A stretch of DNA of 34,403 nt from a bacterium (GTDB lineage: Bacteria; SZUA-79; Acidulodesulfobacterales; Acidulodesulfobacteraceae), in the NCBI GenBank assembly GCA_021789605.1, contig JAJYJI010000021.1, positions 1-34,403 of the forward strand, read 5' to 3'. Below the pieces are notes generated by a model. It saw nothing but the letters and a program-made list of their open reading frames with translations, was not told the DNA's origin and searched no databases. The position numbers and the translations under genes were made by a program. Shown in pieces: positions 1-6,632 of the stretch; positions within the stretch are counted from its first letter, which is position 1, and every line of letters begins with the position of its first letter.

Positions 1-1
1 C

Positions 2-76
2 GAATTAAAAAAACTAAAGGTGAATTACGCGCAAGGATTCTTCGTAGGAATGCCGTCCGAAAACTTTTCCGCGTAA
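2..76 (+). CDS. EAL-domain protein, C-terminal end only (cyclic-di-GMP phosphodiesterase family)
   Basis: Only the last 24 codons and a TAA stop are inside the window; the gene enters from the left edge. The visible residues include VNYAQGFFVGMP, which resembles the end of EAL domains, where a [D/N]YAQG[Y/F]xFGxP motif closes the TIM barrel. EAL enzymes hydrolyse cyclic-di-GMP, but the catalytic residues lie upstream and cannot be seen, so activity is unknown, as is whether a GGDEF or sensor domain precedes it. The gene converges on nrdJ with 74 bases between the stops, and no clear terminator hairpin is present there. The family call rests on one short motif. Confidence 0.6.
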   Translation, partial: ELKKLKVNYAQGFFVGMPSENFSA

Positions 77-150
77 TCATTTGCGTAATGCGCGTAAAAT
101 CCCTTTATAATATTTTAATTTATTTTTATATTATTAAATATCTTATTATA

Positions 151-2685
151 TTATCCGCAATCCGAGTATCCGCAATCGAGACAAACCGTACAGCCTTCCG
201 CATGTTTTAAATTAGAGCCGCCGCATGAAGGGCATGCGCCTCTTCCTTGGACGGCGCGGCCGCGGTTATGACGGCTGCCGTCGCCGTTGGGGCCATGGTC
301 GGCTCCCTTTTCCATCCCGGTTTCCGGCGTTTTGCCGCGCGTTTTTTCCATAAGGCTTTTTTCAAGGGCTTTTCCTATGGCATCCGCGCACGAATGTATT
401 ATTCCAGCCCCGAAACCGTAAGGGATGTTGCACCTTATTCCTTTCAGCTGTCCGATTATTTCTTCTGCGCCTATTCCCGACCTCAGGGCAAGACTTACCA
501 TTCTGCCGGTGGATTCGGTTTGGGACTGGGCGCAACCGCCGGATTTGCCTATAGAGTTAAATATTTCGAAAGGCTTTCCGTTTTCGTCGTAATTTATAGT
601 AACGTATAGCGGTCCGCAGCCGGTCGTCGTTTTAATAGTAACCCCGCGTATCATATCCGGGCGCTTCCTCGGTTCTATTTGCCTGTCTATTTTTTTATCG
701 GGATTATTATTTTTTATATTTTCGGAGATATTATCGCCGGAAACGGGCTTCATGTCGATAGGTTCCGATATATATGAGCCGCAAACAGGGCATGCATATT
801 TGTTCTCCGCGCCGCCGCCTCCTACGGAAGAGCCAGACGTTAAAACCTGCTCTCTCGAACCGTCTCTGTAAACGGTAATGCCCTTCAGGTTAAGGTTATA
901 GGCAAGCGTATAAACCTCTTTAATATCTTCTTTTTTTGCCGAATTAGGAAAGTTAACGGTTTTACTGACGGCATTGTCGGTAAATTTTTGAAAAGTGGCC
1001 TGTGTCATAACATGCCATTTAGGCGCAATATCATGCGAGGTAATAAATATTTTGCTTAAATATTCGTATTCTTCTTTGGCCAGCAATTCAGCGACGTCTT
1101 TACCGTAATTTTTTCCGAGGCTGCCGTTTTTTACGATAAAATCTATTAATTTTGCGGAATAAACCCCCATAGACTCTAAAACGCCTTTAAGGTTTTTGTC
1201 GATTTCTATCAAAGTCTGTTTGTCCAATACGTGCCTTTCGTAAGCTAATGCAAACAAAGGCTCTATGCCGCTCGAAGCGCCGCCGATTATGCTGATAGTT
1301 CCGGTAGGGGCTATAGTGGTGGTCGTGCCGTTTCTCATAGCCTTGAACCCTTTTTCTTCCCAGAGGGAGCCTTTAAAGTTCGGAAAACTGCCGCGTTCGA
1401 TGCCGAGCTCTTCAGATTTTGCCTTTGATTCTTTATCGATAAAGCTCATTATGCTTTCCGCAATTTTAAGCGCGAGTCCGCTGTCATAGGGTATTCCCAG
1501 TTTTATAAGGGTATCGGCGTATCCCATGATGCCCAGCCCTATTTTCCTGTTAGAAAGCGTCATCTGTTTTATTTTTTCAATAGGATAATTGTTCTTGTCG
1601 ATTACGTTGTCTAAAAAATGAACCGCGTTGCGGACGGTTTTCTTAAGTCCTTCAAAGTCGATAGAATCCAGATAGCCGGATATTGCGCCATCGGGATTAT
1701 TTTCGAGTTTTTTCAGCGCTTCCTTGAGATTAAAGCTATCTTTTTCAATTTTATTTTTTTTTATAAATTTTCCGATGTTGATAGAACCTAAGTTGCATGA
1801 TTCGTAAGCGACCAGGGGCTGTTCTCCGCACGGGTTGGTGGCTTCTATTTTTCCTGCCTTAGGTATCGGATTCAGTTTGTTTATTCTGTCTATGAAGATA
1901 ATCCCCGGTTCCCCGCTAGACCATGCCATTTCGACTATAAGTTCGAAGACTTCTTTTGCGTTTATATATTTTACTGTTTCGTTATTCCTTGGATTTATCA
2001 AAGGATAGTCCTCGTTTTTTAACGCATGTTCCATGAAATCTTCCGTTATTGCGACGGAAATATTAAAATTATTCAACTTAGACGTATCTTTCTTCGATAT
2101 TATGAAATCCATAATGTCGGGGTGGTCTATTCTTAAGATGCCCATATTTGCCCCTCTTCTAGTACCGCCCTGTTTTATGGCTTCGGTAGCGCTGTTAAAT
2201 ACCTGCATAAATGAAACCGGCCCGCTCGAAACGCCCTTAGTCGAATGGACGACGTCGTTTTTCGGCCTTAACGACGAAAAGGAAAAGCCCGTTCCGCCGC
2301 CGCTCTGGTGTATAAGCGCAGTGTTTTTTATCGTTTCGAAAATAGATTCCATAGAATCTTCTATGGGAAGAACGAAACACGCGGAAAGCTGCTGCAGCGG
2401 CCTGCCGGCATTCATTAAAGTGGGAGAATTCGGAAGAAAACGCAGATACTCCATCTCGTTTAAAAATTCGCCTGCGGTTTTTTCCGCATCTTTTCCGGTT
2501 TTTCCGTAATTCAAATCTGCTTCGGAAATATTTTTTGCGACTCTTTCGAAAAGTCCGGTTACGGTTTCTATAATTTCGCCTTTAGAGTCTTTTGCCAAAT
2601 ATCTTTTCTTTAAAACGGTTACGGCGTTTTCTGAAAAATTTTCGGCAAGCCGCCCGCCCGTATCGCCTTCGTTTTGTTTTTTCAT
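151..2685 (-). CDS. nrdJ: Adenosylcobalamin-dependent (class II) ribonucleoside-diphosphate reductase
   Basis: This enzyme reduces ribonucleotides to deoxyribonucleotides with an adenosylcobalamin-generated thiyl radical, so it needs B12 but not oxygen. The 844 residues fit the zinc-ribbon class II family. Visible are SACF with Cys103, the finger-loop motif NPCGE at residues 284-288 (Asn284, Cys286, Glu288), a glycine-rich QSGGGTGF loop near 127-134, and a late TTIAPTGTIS motif. A CPVC pair sits near residue 635. The C-terminus has CPSC and CTVCLDC, a zinc ribbon plus the likely redox shuttle cysteines. No ATP-cone domain is seen at the N-terminus. The ATG is preceded by GGGAGGAA at a good distance. 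It is the only minus-strand gene and is transcribed away from tolQ. Two NrdR boxes lie upstream, so NrdR repression is expected. No second RNR gene is present here. Confidence 0.96.
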   Translation of the reverse strand: MKKQNEGDTGGRLAENFSENAVTVLKKRYLAKDSKGEIIETVTGLFERVAKNISEADLNYGKTGKDAEKTAGEFLNEMEYLRFLPNSPTLMNAGRPLQQLSACFVLPIEDSMESIFETIKNTALIHQSGGGTGFSFSSLRPKNDVVHSTKGVSSGPVSFMQVFNSATEAIKQGGTRRGANMGILRIDHPDIMDFIISKKDTSKLNNFNISVAITEDFMEHALKNEDYPLINPRNNETVKYINAKEVFELIVEMAWSSGEPGIIFIDRINKLNPIPKAGKIEATNPCGEQPLVAYESCNLGSINIGKFIKKNKIEKDSFNLKEALKKLENNPDGAISGYLDSIDFEGLKKTVRNAVHFLDNVIDKNNYPIEKIKQMTLSNRKIGLGIMGYADTLIKLGIPYDSGLALKIAESIMSFIDKESKAKSEELGIERGSFPNFKGSLWEEKGFKAMRNGTTTTIAPTGTISIIGGASSGIEPLFALAYERHVLDKQTLIEIDKNLKGVLESMGVYSAKLIDFIVKNGSLGKNYGKDVAELLAKEEYEYLSKIFITSHDIAPKWHVMTQATFQKFTDNAVSKTVNFPNSAKKEDIKEVYTLAYNLNLKGITVYRDGSREQVLTSGSSVGGGGAENKYACPVCGSYISEPIDMKPVSGDNISENIKNNNPDKKIDRQIEPRKRPDMIRGVTIKTTTGCGPLYVTINYDENGKPFEIFNSIGKSGGCAQSQTESTGRMVSLALRSGIGAEEIIGQLKGIRCNIPYGFGAGIIHSCADAIGKALEKSLMEKTRGKTPETGMEKGADHGPNGDGSRHNRGRAVQGRGACPSCGGSNLKHAEGCTVCLDCGYSDCG

Positions 2686-2751
2686 CTGTTCCTCCCGCAG
2701 GATTTCTAAATTTAATAATATTAATAATAAAATTTAATTATATGCGATATA

Positions 2752-2767
2752 ATACAATATATAGATA
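2752..2767. promoter_or_regulatory. NrdR box 1 (nrdJ-proximal)
   Basis: The sequence ATACAATATATAGATA matches the core of the known NrdR box (CWATATATWG) at every position, here CAATATATAG. NrdR is the zinc-finger/ATP-cone repressor of ribonucleotide reductase genes. This box lies about 10 bases into the predicted nrdJ transcript and is 31 bp, centre to centre, from the second box. The surrounding AT-richness makes a single match weak evidence; the pair is what convinces. Confidence 0.75.
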
Positions 2768-2782
2768 TTATTTTTTATTTAT

Positions 2783-2798
2783 ATACAATATATTGTAA
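2783..2798. promoter_or_regulatory. NrdR box 2 (overlaps the nrdJ -10 element)
   Basis: The sequence ATACAATATATTGTAA contains the perfect dyad TACAATATATTGTA and the full NrdR core CAATATATTG. Its core starts 31 bp from that of box 1, which puts both sites on the same helical face about three turns apart, the usual arrangement for NrdR. It covers the predicted -10 hexamer of nrdJ, so binding should block polymerase. Confidence 0.8.
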
Positions 2799-2813
2799 TT
2801 TTTTTTTTGTCAA
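2785..2813 (-). promoter_or_regulatory. Predicted sigma-70 promoter of nrdJ
   Basis: On the minus strand a perfect -35 hexamer TTGACA (2813 to 2808) is followed by a 17-base spacer and TATTGT (2790 to 2785, 4 of 6 consensus). The spacer begins with a run of nine A. Transcription would start near 2778, giving a leader of roughly 90 bases. The -10 lies inside NrdR box 2. Confidence 0.6.
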
Positions 2814-2877
2814 CAGATTTTTTTAAAATGTCGTAAAATAATATCGGGATTATTTAAGGATATTTTAAAAATCGAAA

Positions 2878-2905
2878 AATCCGTTAAGAATCCGTTAAGA
2901 ATCCG
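2878..2905. repeat. Direct repeats of an 11-bp unit upstream of the tolQ promoter
   Basis: AATCCGTTAAG occurs twice back to back (2878-2888 and 2889-2899), followed by a partial third copy, AATCCG. The 11-bp period is about one helical turn. The array ends 6 bases before the predicted tolQ -35 hexamer. Tandem 11-bp direct repeats just upstream of a weak -35 are how OmpR/PhoB-type response regulators often bind. No regulator gene lies in the window, so the factor is unknown. Confidence 0.6.
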
Positions 2906-2911
2906 AATTAA

Positions 2912-2940
2912 TTGTAAATTATTTGAAAAAGTTTTATAAT
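2912..2940 (+). promoter_or_regulatory. Predicted sigma-70 promoter of the tol cluster
   Basis: TTGTAA (4 of 6 consensus), a 17-base spacer and a perfect TATAAT. This is the best promoter-like match on the + strand before tolQ and lies immediately after the 11-bp direct repeats. The weak -35 fits dependence on an activator. Confidence 0.5.
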
Positions 2941-3013
2941 CTAAATAATTACGCCGCGTTATTTATAGACATTAAAAGCATTTAAAAAATTAAGGAGGAA
3001 AAAACTTTAGACA

Positions 3014-3727
3014 ATGCCAAACCTCTATACCGTGAATGCCATGAACGGCATGAATATCTTTTCGCATATTTTAACCACTAATATCGTAGTAAAATTGGTT
3101 TTGCTGCTGCTGTTTTTGTTCTCTTTAATATCGTGGGCCATTATATTTTATAAGCTAAGGTATCTAAGCAAAGCGAGAAAAGAAGATAAAGAATTTCTCG
3201 ACGTTTTCTGGGATTCTAAAAGATTGGACTATGTATTCACCGCGACTAAAAATTTAGATTACAGTCCGATTGCGTTTATGTTTAATATAACATACAAGGA
3301 GCTTTTAAATATCAAGAAAAAAACTACGGAAGGGGAACAGCACGTAAATAAAGAAAACATCGAAGAGAACCTGTCGTACGTAGAAAGGGCTTTGAAAAAA
3401 TCGCAGCTCTCGGCTATCGCAAAACTCGAAATTTCCCTTCCGTTTCTTGCTACGGTAGGCTCTACCGCCCCGTTTATAGGCCTTTTCGGAACGGTATGGG
3501 GCATTATGACGTCCTTCGAAAGCATTCAAAGAGCGGGAACCGCCGGACTCGCTGTGGTGGCCCCTGGCATAGCCGATTCTCTCGTGGCGACCGCGGCAGG
3601 ACTTTTTGCCGCTATACCGGCCGTTATAGCTTACAACTATTATTCCAACAAAGTAAGGGTAATAGTAAACGAGATGGTCGATTTTGCTTATGAATTTATG
3701 ACTATAATAGAAAGGCAGATTTTATAA
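3014..3727 (+). CDS. tolQ: TolQ/ExbB/MotA-family proton-channel protein
   Basis: TolQ forms the inner-membrane proton channel that, with TolR, energises TolA in the Tol-Pal envelope system. The 237 residues show the expected three membrane segments: about 24-46, then 140-165 with FLATVGSTAPFIGLFGTVWG, the conserved TolQ/ExbB helix, and about 188-210 with the conserved DSLVATAAGL stretch. The large cytoplasmic loop lies between the first two. TolR, a TolA-like protein and TolB follow, which supports TolQ over ExbB. The start is oddly placed: the strong AAGGAGG at 2992-2998 is 15 bases before the ATG, and an in-frame TAG at 3008-3010 prevents an earlier start. A later in-frame ATG is possible. 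Confidence 0.93.
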   Translation: MPNLYTVNAMNGMNIFSHILTTNIVVKLVLLLLFLFSLISWAIIFYKLRYLSKARKEDKEFLDVFWDSKRLDYVFTATKNLDYSPIAFMFNITYKELLNIKKKTTEGEQHVNKENIEENLSYVERALKKSQLSAIAKLEISLPFLATVGSTAPFIGLFGTVWGIMTSFESIQRAGTAGLAVVAPGIADSLVATAAGLFAAIPAVIAYNYYSNKVRVIVNEMVDFAYEFMTIIERQIL

Positions 3728-3761
3728 AAATAATTAAATTAAAGATTCGGCGGTTATTATT

Positions 3762-4208
3762 ATGTTTACTCCTTTCGACGATAAAGACGATAAAAAAAAC
3801 GGAGTTTCCGGCTACAGGCTTATGTCCGATATCAATATTACCCCATTCGTAGACGTTATGCTGGTGCTTCTGGTAATTTTTATGGTAACCGCTCCTATTT
3901 TGGTTCACGGCATAAGGGTTCATTTGCCATCCGCAGCGGCGCGCGCCTTAAAAGCTCCGGAAAAAACTGTGGTCGTGGCTGTAACGTCCGACAGGAATGT
4001 TTATATCAATAAATTTAAGGTCGCTTTGCCAGTACTGACTCAAAAATTAGGCGCTATATATAAAAACAGAAAAGACAAGCAGATATTCCTTAAGGCCAGT
4101 TCTTCGCTTCCTTACGGTTACGTAATAAAGGTTATGGCCGCGATAAAAGACGCCGGAATTACGAAAATAGGAATGGTTACGGCAAATCCTAAATTGGCAG
4201 GCAGGTAG
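3762..4208 (+). CDS. tolR: TolR/ExbD-family biopolymer transport protein
   Basis: TolR is the single-pass partner of TolQ and carries the membrane aspartate that relays protons. The 148 residues contain INITPFVDVMLVLLVIFMVT near 24-43, the canonical TolR/ExbD transmembrane signature, with Asp31 as the likely proton-conducting residue. A periplasmic domain of about 100 residues follows and includes DRNVYINK, typical of the TolR fold. It begins 34 bases after the tolQ stop and ends 6 bases before the next gene, so it is co-transcribed with tolQ. I see no strong ribosome-binding site. Confidence 0.94.
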   Translation: MFTPFDDKDDKKNGVSGYRLMSDINITPFVDVMLVLLVIFMVTAPILVHGIRVHLPSAAARALKAPEKTVVVAVTSDRNVYINKFKVALPVLTQKLGAIYKNRKDKQIFLKASSSLPYGYVIKVMAAIKDAGITKIGMVTANPKLAGR

Positions 4209-4214
4209 GCGCCT

Positions 4215-4997
4215 ATGTTTAAGGAAAGCGATAAGCGCATCGGCGTATATATCATATATTCCGCCATATTCCATATTGCATTAATCGGCTTAATAATTTA
4301 TCTTTCCATAAGATACAGGCCGCAAATTCAATCCATAGGTTCTAAAGTCGTGGTAAGCGTAGTAAGCAGGGTTCCGGGGCCTCTTGCTTCGATAAGGTCG
4401 GTCATTTATCCTCCCAAGCCTAAGCCTGAATCCGTTACGCCTTTGCCGGTCAAATCTCTTCCGGCCAAAACGCAAAAACCGGTTTACGCGCCCGTTTCCA
4501 ATAAGCCTTCTTCGATGGTTTATCCAAAAAAAACCGTTCAAACTCCCGTTCAAAATAAAAAGCGGCTCCGGCAGCGGCCTTACGTTCCGTCCCTTAATTC
4601 CAACGCTTACGCGCATATACAAAATATGGCCAGGCTTAACAGCGCATACGGCAAGATGCAGCAGTCTTTAATAAGGGGAAACATACATAAATTTCGCGGT
4701 TACGTTAATAAGATAGTGTCCGTTATAACATCCAATTTCGATATTTCTTTAGATAAATATTTAAATTATAAATCTATCGTGGCTTTTCAAATATCTAAAT
4801 CAGGCAGGATTTATGCCGTCAGATTGGTTAAATCTTCCGGAAACGGATATTTCGACTCCCAATCGGTGCAAGCCGTGAAATTATCCAGCCCCCTGCCGCC
4901 TCCGCCGGCCGGTTTTATGAGGTTTGTAAATTCCAATAACGACGGCAGAGGGGCGTTGATAATTTTTAATCCCAAAGAAATACTGCAAGACAGATAA
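4215..4997 (+). CDS. tolA: TolA/TonB-like energy transducer
   Basis: This protein should link TolQ-TolR to the outer-membrane side. Residues 1-9 are cytoplasmic, about 10-32 form one membrane anchor, and residues about 55-130 are rich in Pro, Lys and Val (PPKPKPE, LPVKSLPAKTQKPV), a periplasm-spanning linker. The C-terminal 90 residues resemble the TonB/TolA C-terminal fold, with VAFQISKSGRIYAVRLVKSSG and a following SPLPPPPAGF. At 260 residues it is much shorter than E. coli TolA (421) and lacks the long Ala-rich helix, so the span is probably an extended Pro-rich segment. Sequence alone does not separate TolA from TonB; the tolQR-tolB context favours TolA. Confidence 0.82.
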   Translation: MFKESDKRIGVYIIYSAIFHIALIGLIIYLSIRYRPQIQSIGSKVVVSVVSRVPGPLASIRSVIYPPKPKPESVTPLPVKSLPAKTQKPVYAPVSNKPSSMVYPKKTVQTPVQNKKRLRQRPYVPSLNSNAYAHIQNMARLNSAYGKMQQSLIRGNIHKFRGYVNKIVSVITSNFDISLDKYLNYKSIVAFQISKSGRIYAVRLVKSSGNGYFDSQSVQAVKLSSPLPPPPAGFMRFVNSNNDGRGALIIFNPKEILQDR

Positions 4998-5034
4998 ATA
5001 TGTTTCTTGCCTCGGAGCATTAAGCGCCAGCGGG

Positions 5035-5048
5035 TTAACCCGGGTTAA
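5035..5048. promoter_or_regulatory. 14-bp perfect palindrome between tolA and tolB
   Basis: TTAACCCGGGTTAA reads the same on both strands. It also contains the second half of a direct repeat, CGGGTTAA at 5031-5038 and 5041-5048. It has no T-run and no loop, so it is more like a protein-binding site than a terminator. Function unknown. Confidence 0.4.
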
Positions 5049-5068
5049 GTTTTTGAATCGCAAGTTTT

Positions 5069-5088
5069 CCGCGGCGCTGTTGCCGCGG
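5069..5088. promoter_or_regulatory. GC-rich hairpin between tolA and tolB
   Basis: CCGCGGC and GCCGCGG flank a 6-base loop, giving a 7-bp all-G/C stem in an otherwise AT-rich gap. No T-run follows, so a standard intrinsic terminator is unlikely. It could stabilise the upstream mRNA 3' end or cause pausing, which would set tolB expression apart from tolQRA. Confidence 0.45.
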
Positions 5089-5090
5089 CT

Positions 5091-5109
5091 ATTGATAAAT
5101 TTTATCAAT
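5091..5109. promoter_or_regulatory. 19-bp dyad just upstream of tolB
   Basis: ATTGATAAATTTTATCAAT has perfect 9-bp arms around one central base and ends 21 bases before the tolB ATG. Its size and symmetry suit a dimeric regulator. It could also form in RNA and mask the tolB start. No ribosome-binding site is obvious before tolB. Confidence 0.45.
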
Positions 5110-5130
5110 TTAATATATAATTAAAAAATT

Positions 5131-6474
5131 ATGAAAAAAAAATCTTTCGCTCCATTTTTATTAATTTGCGTATTAGCAGGGGTTTTAACTTTGCTTGCGA
5201 AGAATTCGCGCGCGCAGGTCTATATAAACGTTTATGCCGCCAGAATAAAAAAAATAAGGGTCGCGGTTCCAGATTTCAGAAATATTTCCGCATACGGACA
5301 ACATAAGAGAATAGAAAAAAACGCGGCAGGCGCTATACGGCACGACCTTTCGGTAATAGGATATTTTCACGTGGCAAACCCGCTTTCCTATCTTGAAAAC
5401 TCTCAATTCGATTCTATAAGCCCTAAAAATATAAATTATTCGAACTGGAGCGTTTTAAGCGTCCAATATTTAATCGCCGGAGAATATAGGACGTCTAACG
5501 GCATTATAAAAATGAAGGTAAATCTTATAAGCATATATACCAAAAAATTGCTGTTTTCCGAAAAACTTGAAGGCTTGGACAGCCAATACAGGTTTCTTGC
5601 AAACAAATTTGCGGACGACATTTTAAAATTTTTAACGGGCAAGAAAGGACCTTTTGCTACCAGAGTATTTTTCGTAGGAGAAAACGACGGTTCCAAAAAT
5701 ATTTTAGCGATGGATTTTGGAGGGCACAGGGTTAAGAAAATCACCGACGACGACTCTATAAATATTTTCCCCTATCCTTCCCCCGACGGCTATAAAGTCG
5801 CTTATATTTCTTTTAAAGAAGGGAACCCGGCGGTTTTCATAAAAAATTTAAAAACAGGCAGGACGACGAAGCTTAATTTGCCCGGCCCGGCGGATTTCGT
5901 AGCGTGGTCGCCGGCGGGGGATAAATTGGCCGTTGCGCTTACCGCCGACCATTATAATACCGAATTATACGCCGTAGATACCGACGGCGGAAACCTGAAA
6001 AGGCTGACCTTTACTGACGGAATCAATACTTCCGCATCTTTTTCTCCGGGCGGCGGCAGAATCGCGTTTGTCTCAAACCGCGGAGGCTCTCCGCAGATTT
6101 ATATAATGAATTCGGACGGAAGCGACCAGCGCAGAATCACCTACAATAAAAGCAGTTATAACTCGAGTCCCGCGTGGTCGCCGGACGGCAAAAAAATAGC
6201 TTTCACTTCGCTCGTAAACGGTTCGCGCCAAGTATATATTATGAATCCGGACGGTTCGGGCGAGAGGCAGATAACAGACACCCCTTACAGCGCGCAACAC
6301 CCGGAATGGACGAGGGATTCCAGAATAATCACCTTCGATACGGAGATTGCAGGAAGGCAGGAGCTTTACATGATAGACGTGAACGAAAGCGGCATGATGA
6401 GGCTTATGCCGAGGATATTTCCGGAAATGCGCAATTATTACGACGCTCAGTGGACGCTAAAATCGTCTTACTGA
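5131..6474 (+). CDS. tolB: TolB, periplasmic beta-propeller protein of the Tol system
   Basis: TolB is a periplasmic protein that binds Pal and interacts with TolA during envelope constriction. Residues 1-28 look like a Sec signal peptide (charged start, hydrophobic core, cleavage after NSRA). An N-terminal alpha/beta domain covers about 35-165 (RVAVPDFRN, YLIAGEYR). A propeller of TolB/PD40 repeats follows from about 185 to the end, with repeated blades such as FSPGGGRIAFVSNRGG, WSPDGKKIAFTS and WTRDSRIITF, each followed by an IYIMNSDGS-type turn. The 447-residue length is close to the family norm. A 133-base gap with three dyads separates it from tolA. No pal gene follows, which is unusual. 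Confidence 0.95.
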   Translation: MKKKSFAPFLLICVLAGVLTLLAKNSRAQVYINVYAARIKKIRVAVPDFRNISAYGQHKRIEKNAAGAIRHDLSVIGYFHVANPLSYLENSQFDSISPKNINYSNWSVLSVQYLIAGEYRTSNGIIKMKVNLISIYTKKLLFSEKLEGLDSQYRFLANKFADDILKFLTGKKGPFATRVFFVGENDGSKNILAMDFGGHRVKKITDDDSINIFPYPSPDGYKVAYISFKEGNPAVFIKNLKTGRTTKLNLPGPADFVAWSPAGDKLAVALTADHYNTELYAVDTDGGNLKRLTFTDGINTSASFSPGGGRIAFVSNRGGSPQIYIMNSDGSDQRRITYNKSSYNSSPAWSPDGKKIAFTSLVNGSRQVYIMNPDGSGERQITDTPYSAQHPEWTRDSRIITFDTEIAGRQELYMIDVNESGMMRLMPRIFPEMRNYYDAQWTLKSSY

Positions 6475-6632
6475 ACAGGCTGCCGGCCTACGGTTGAAAA
6501 ATGACGTCTTATATGGTAAATTCAATATATCGATATATATTATCGCAAATGACGATTAATTATAATTAAAATTTGAAAAATAATAAAAATTAATCGGAGA
6601 TTATTAATAAAACTTACGGGGTCGCATATATC

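Larger units (their letters stand above)
2686..3013. other. Divergent intergenic region between nrdJ and tolQ
   Basis: This very AT-rich 328-base gap has no convincing coding sequence. From left to right it holds the nrdJ ribosome-binding site, an AT-rich nrdJ leader, two NrdR boxes with an overlapping nrdJ promoter, an 11-bp direct repeat, a tolQ promoter and the tolQ ribosome-binding site. I looked for a cobalamin riboswitch because nrdJ uses B12, but saw no B12-box-like sequence. Confidence 0.7.

Noticed and set aside
24-97. GCGTAA copies (71-76, 83-88, 92-97) and an inverted copy near 25-30 at the EAL/nrdJ junction
   Set aside because: Spacing is irregular and part lies in coding sequence. 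No T-run or clean hairpin supports a terminator or operator.
247-609. Open frame on the + strand opposite nrdJ
   Set aside because: It lies entirely across the conserved nrdJ C-terminal region and shows no family motif. Other frames opposite nrdJ were dropped for the same reason.
2686-2790. Cobalamin riboswitch before the B12-dependent nrdJ
   Set aside because: The leader is about 90 bases and nearly all A/T. I found no B12-box-like sequence or G/C-rich stems.
6525-6538. Palindrome ATATATCGATATAT between tolB and the CpoB-like gene
   Set aside because: Short and nearly all A/T. No companion promoter element of quality was found.
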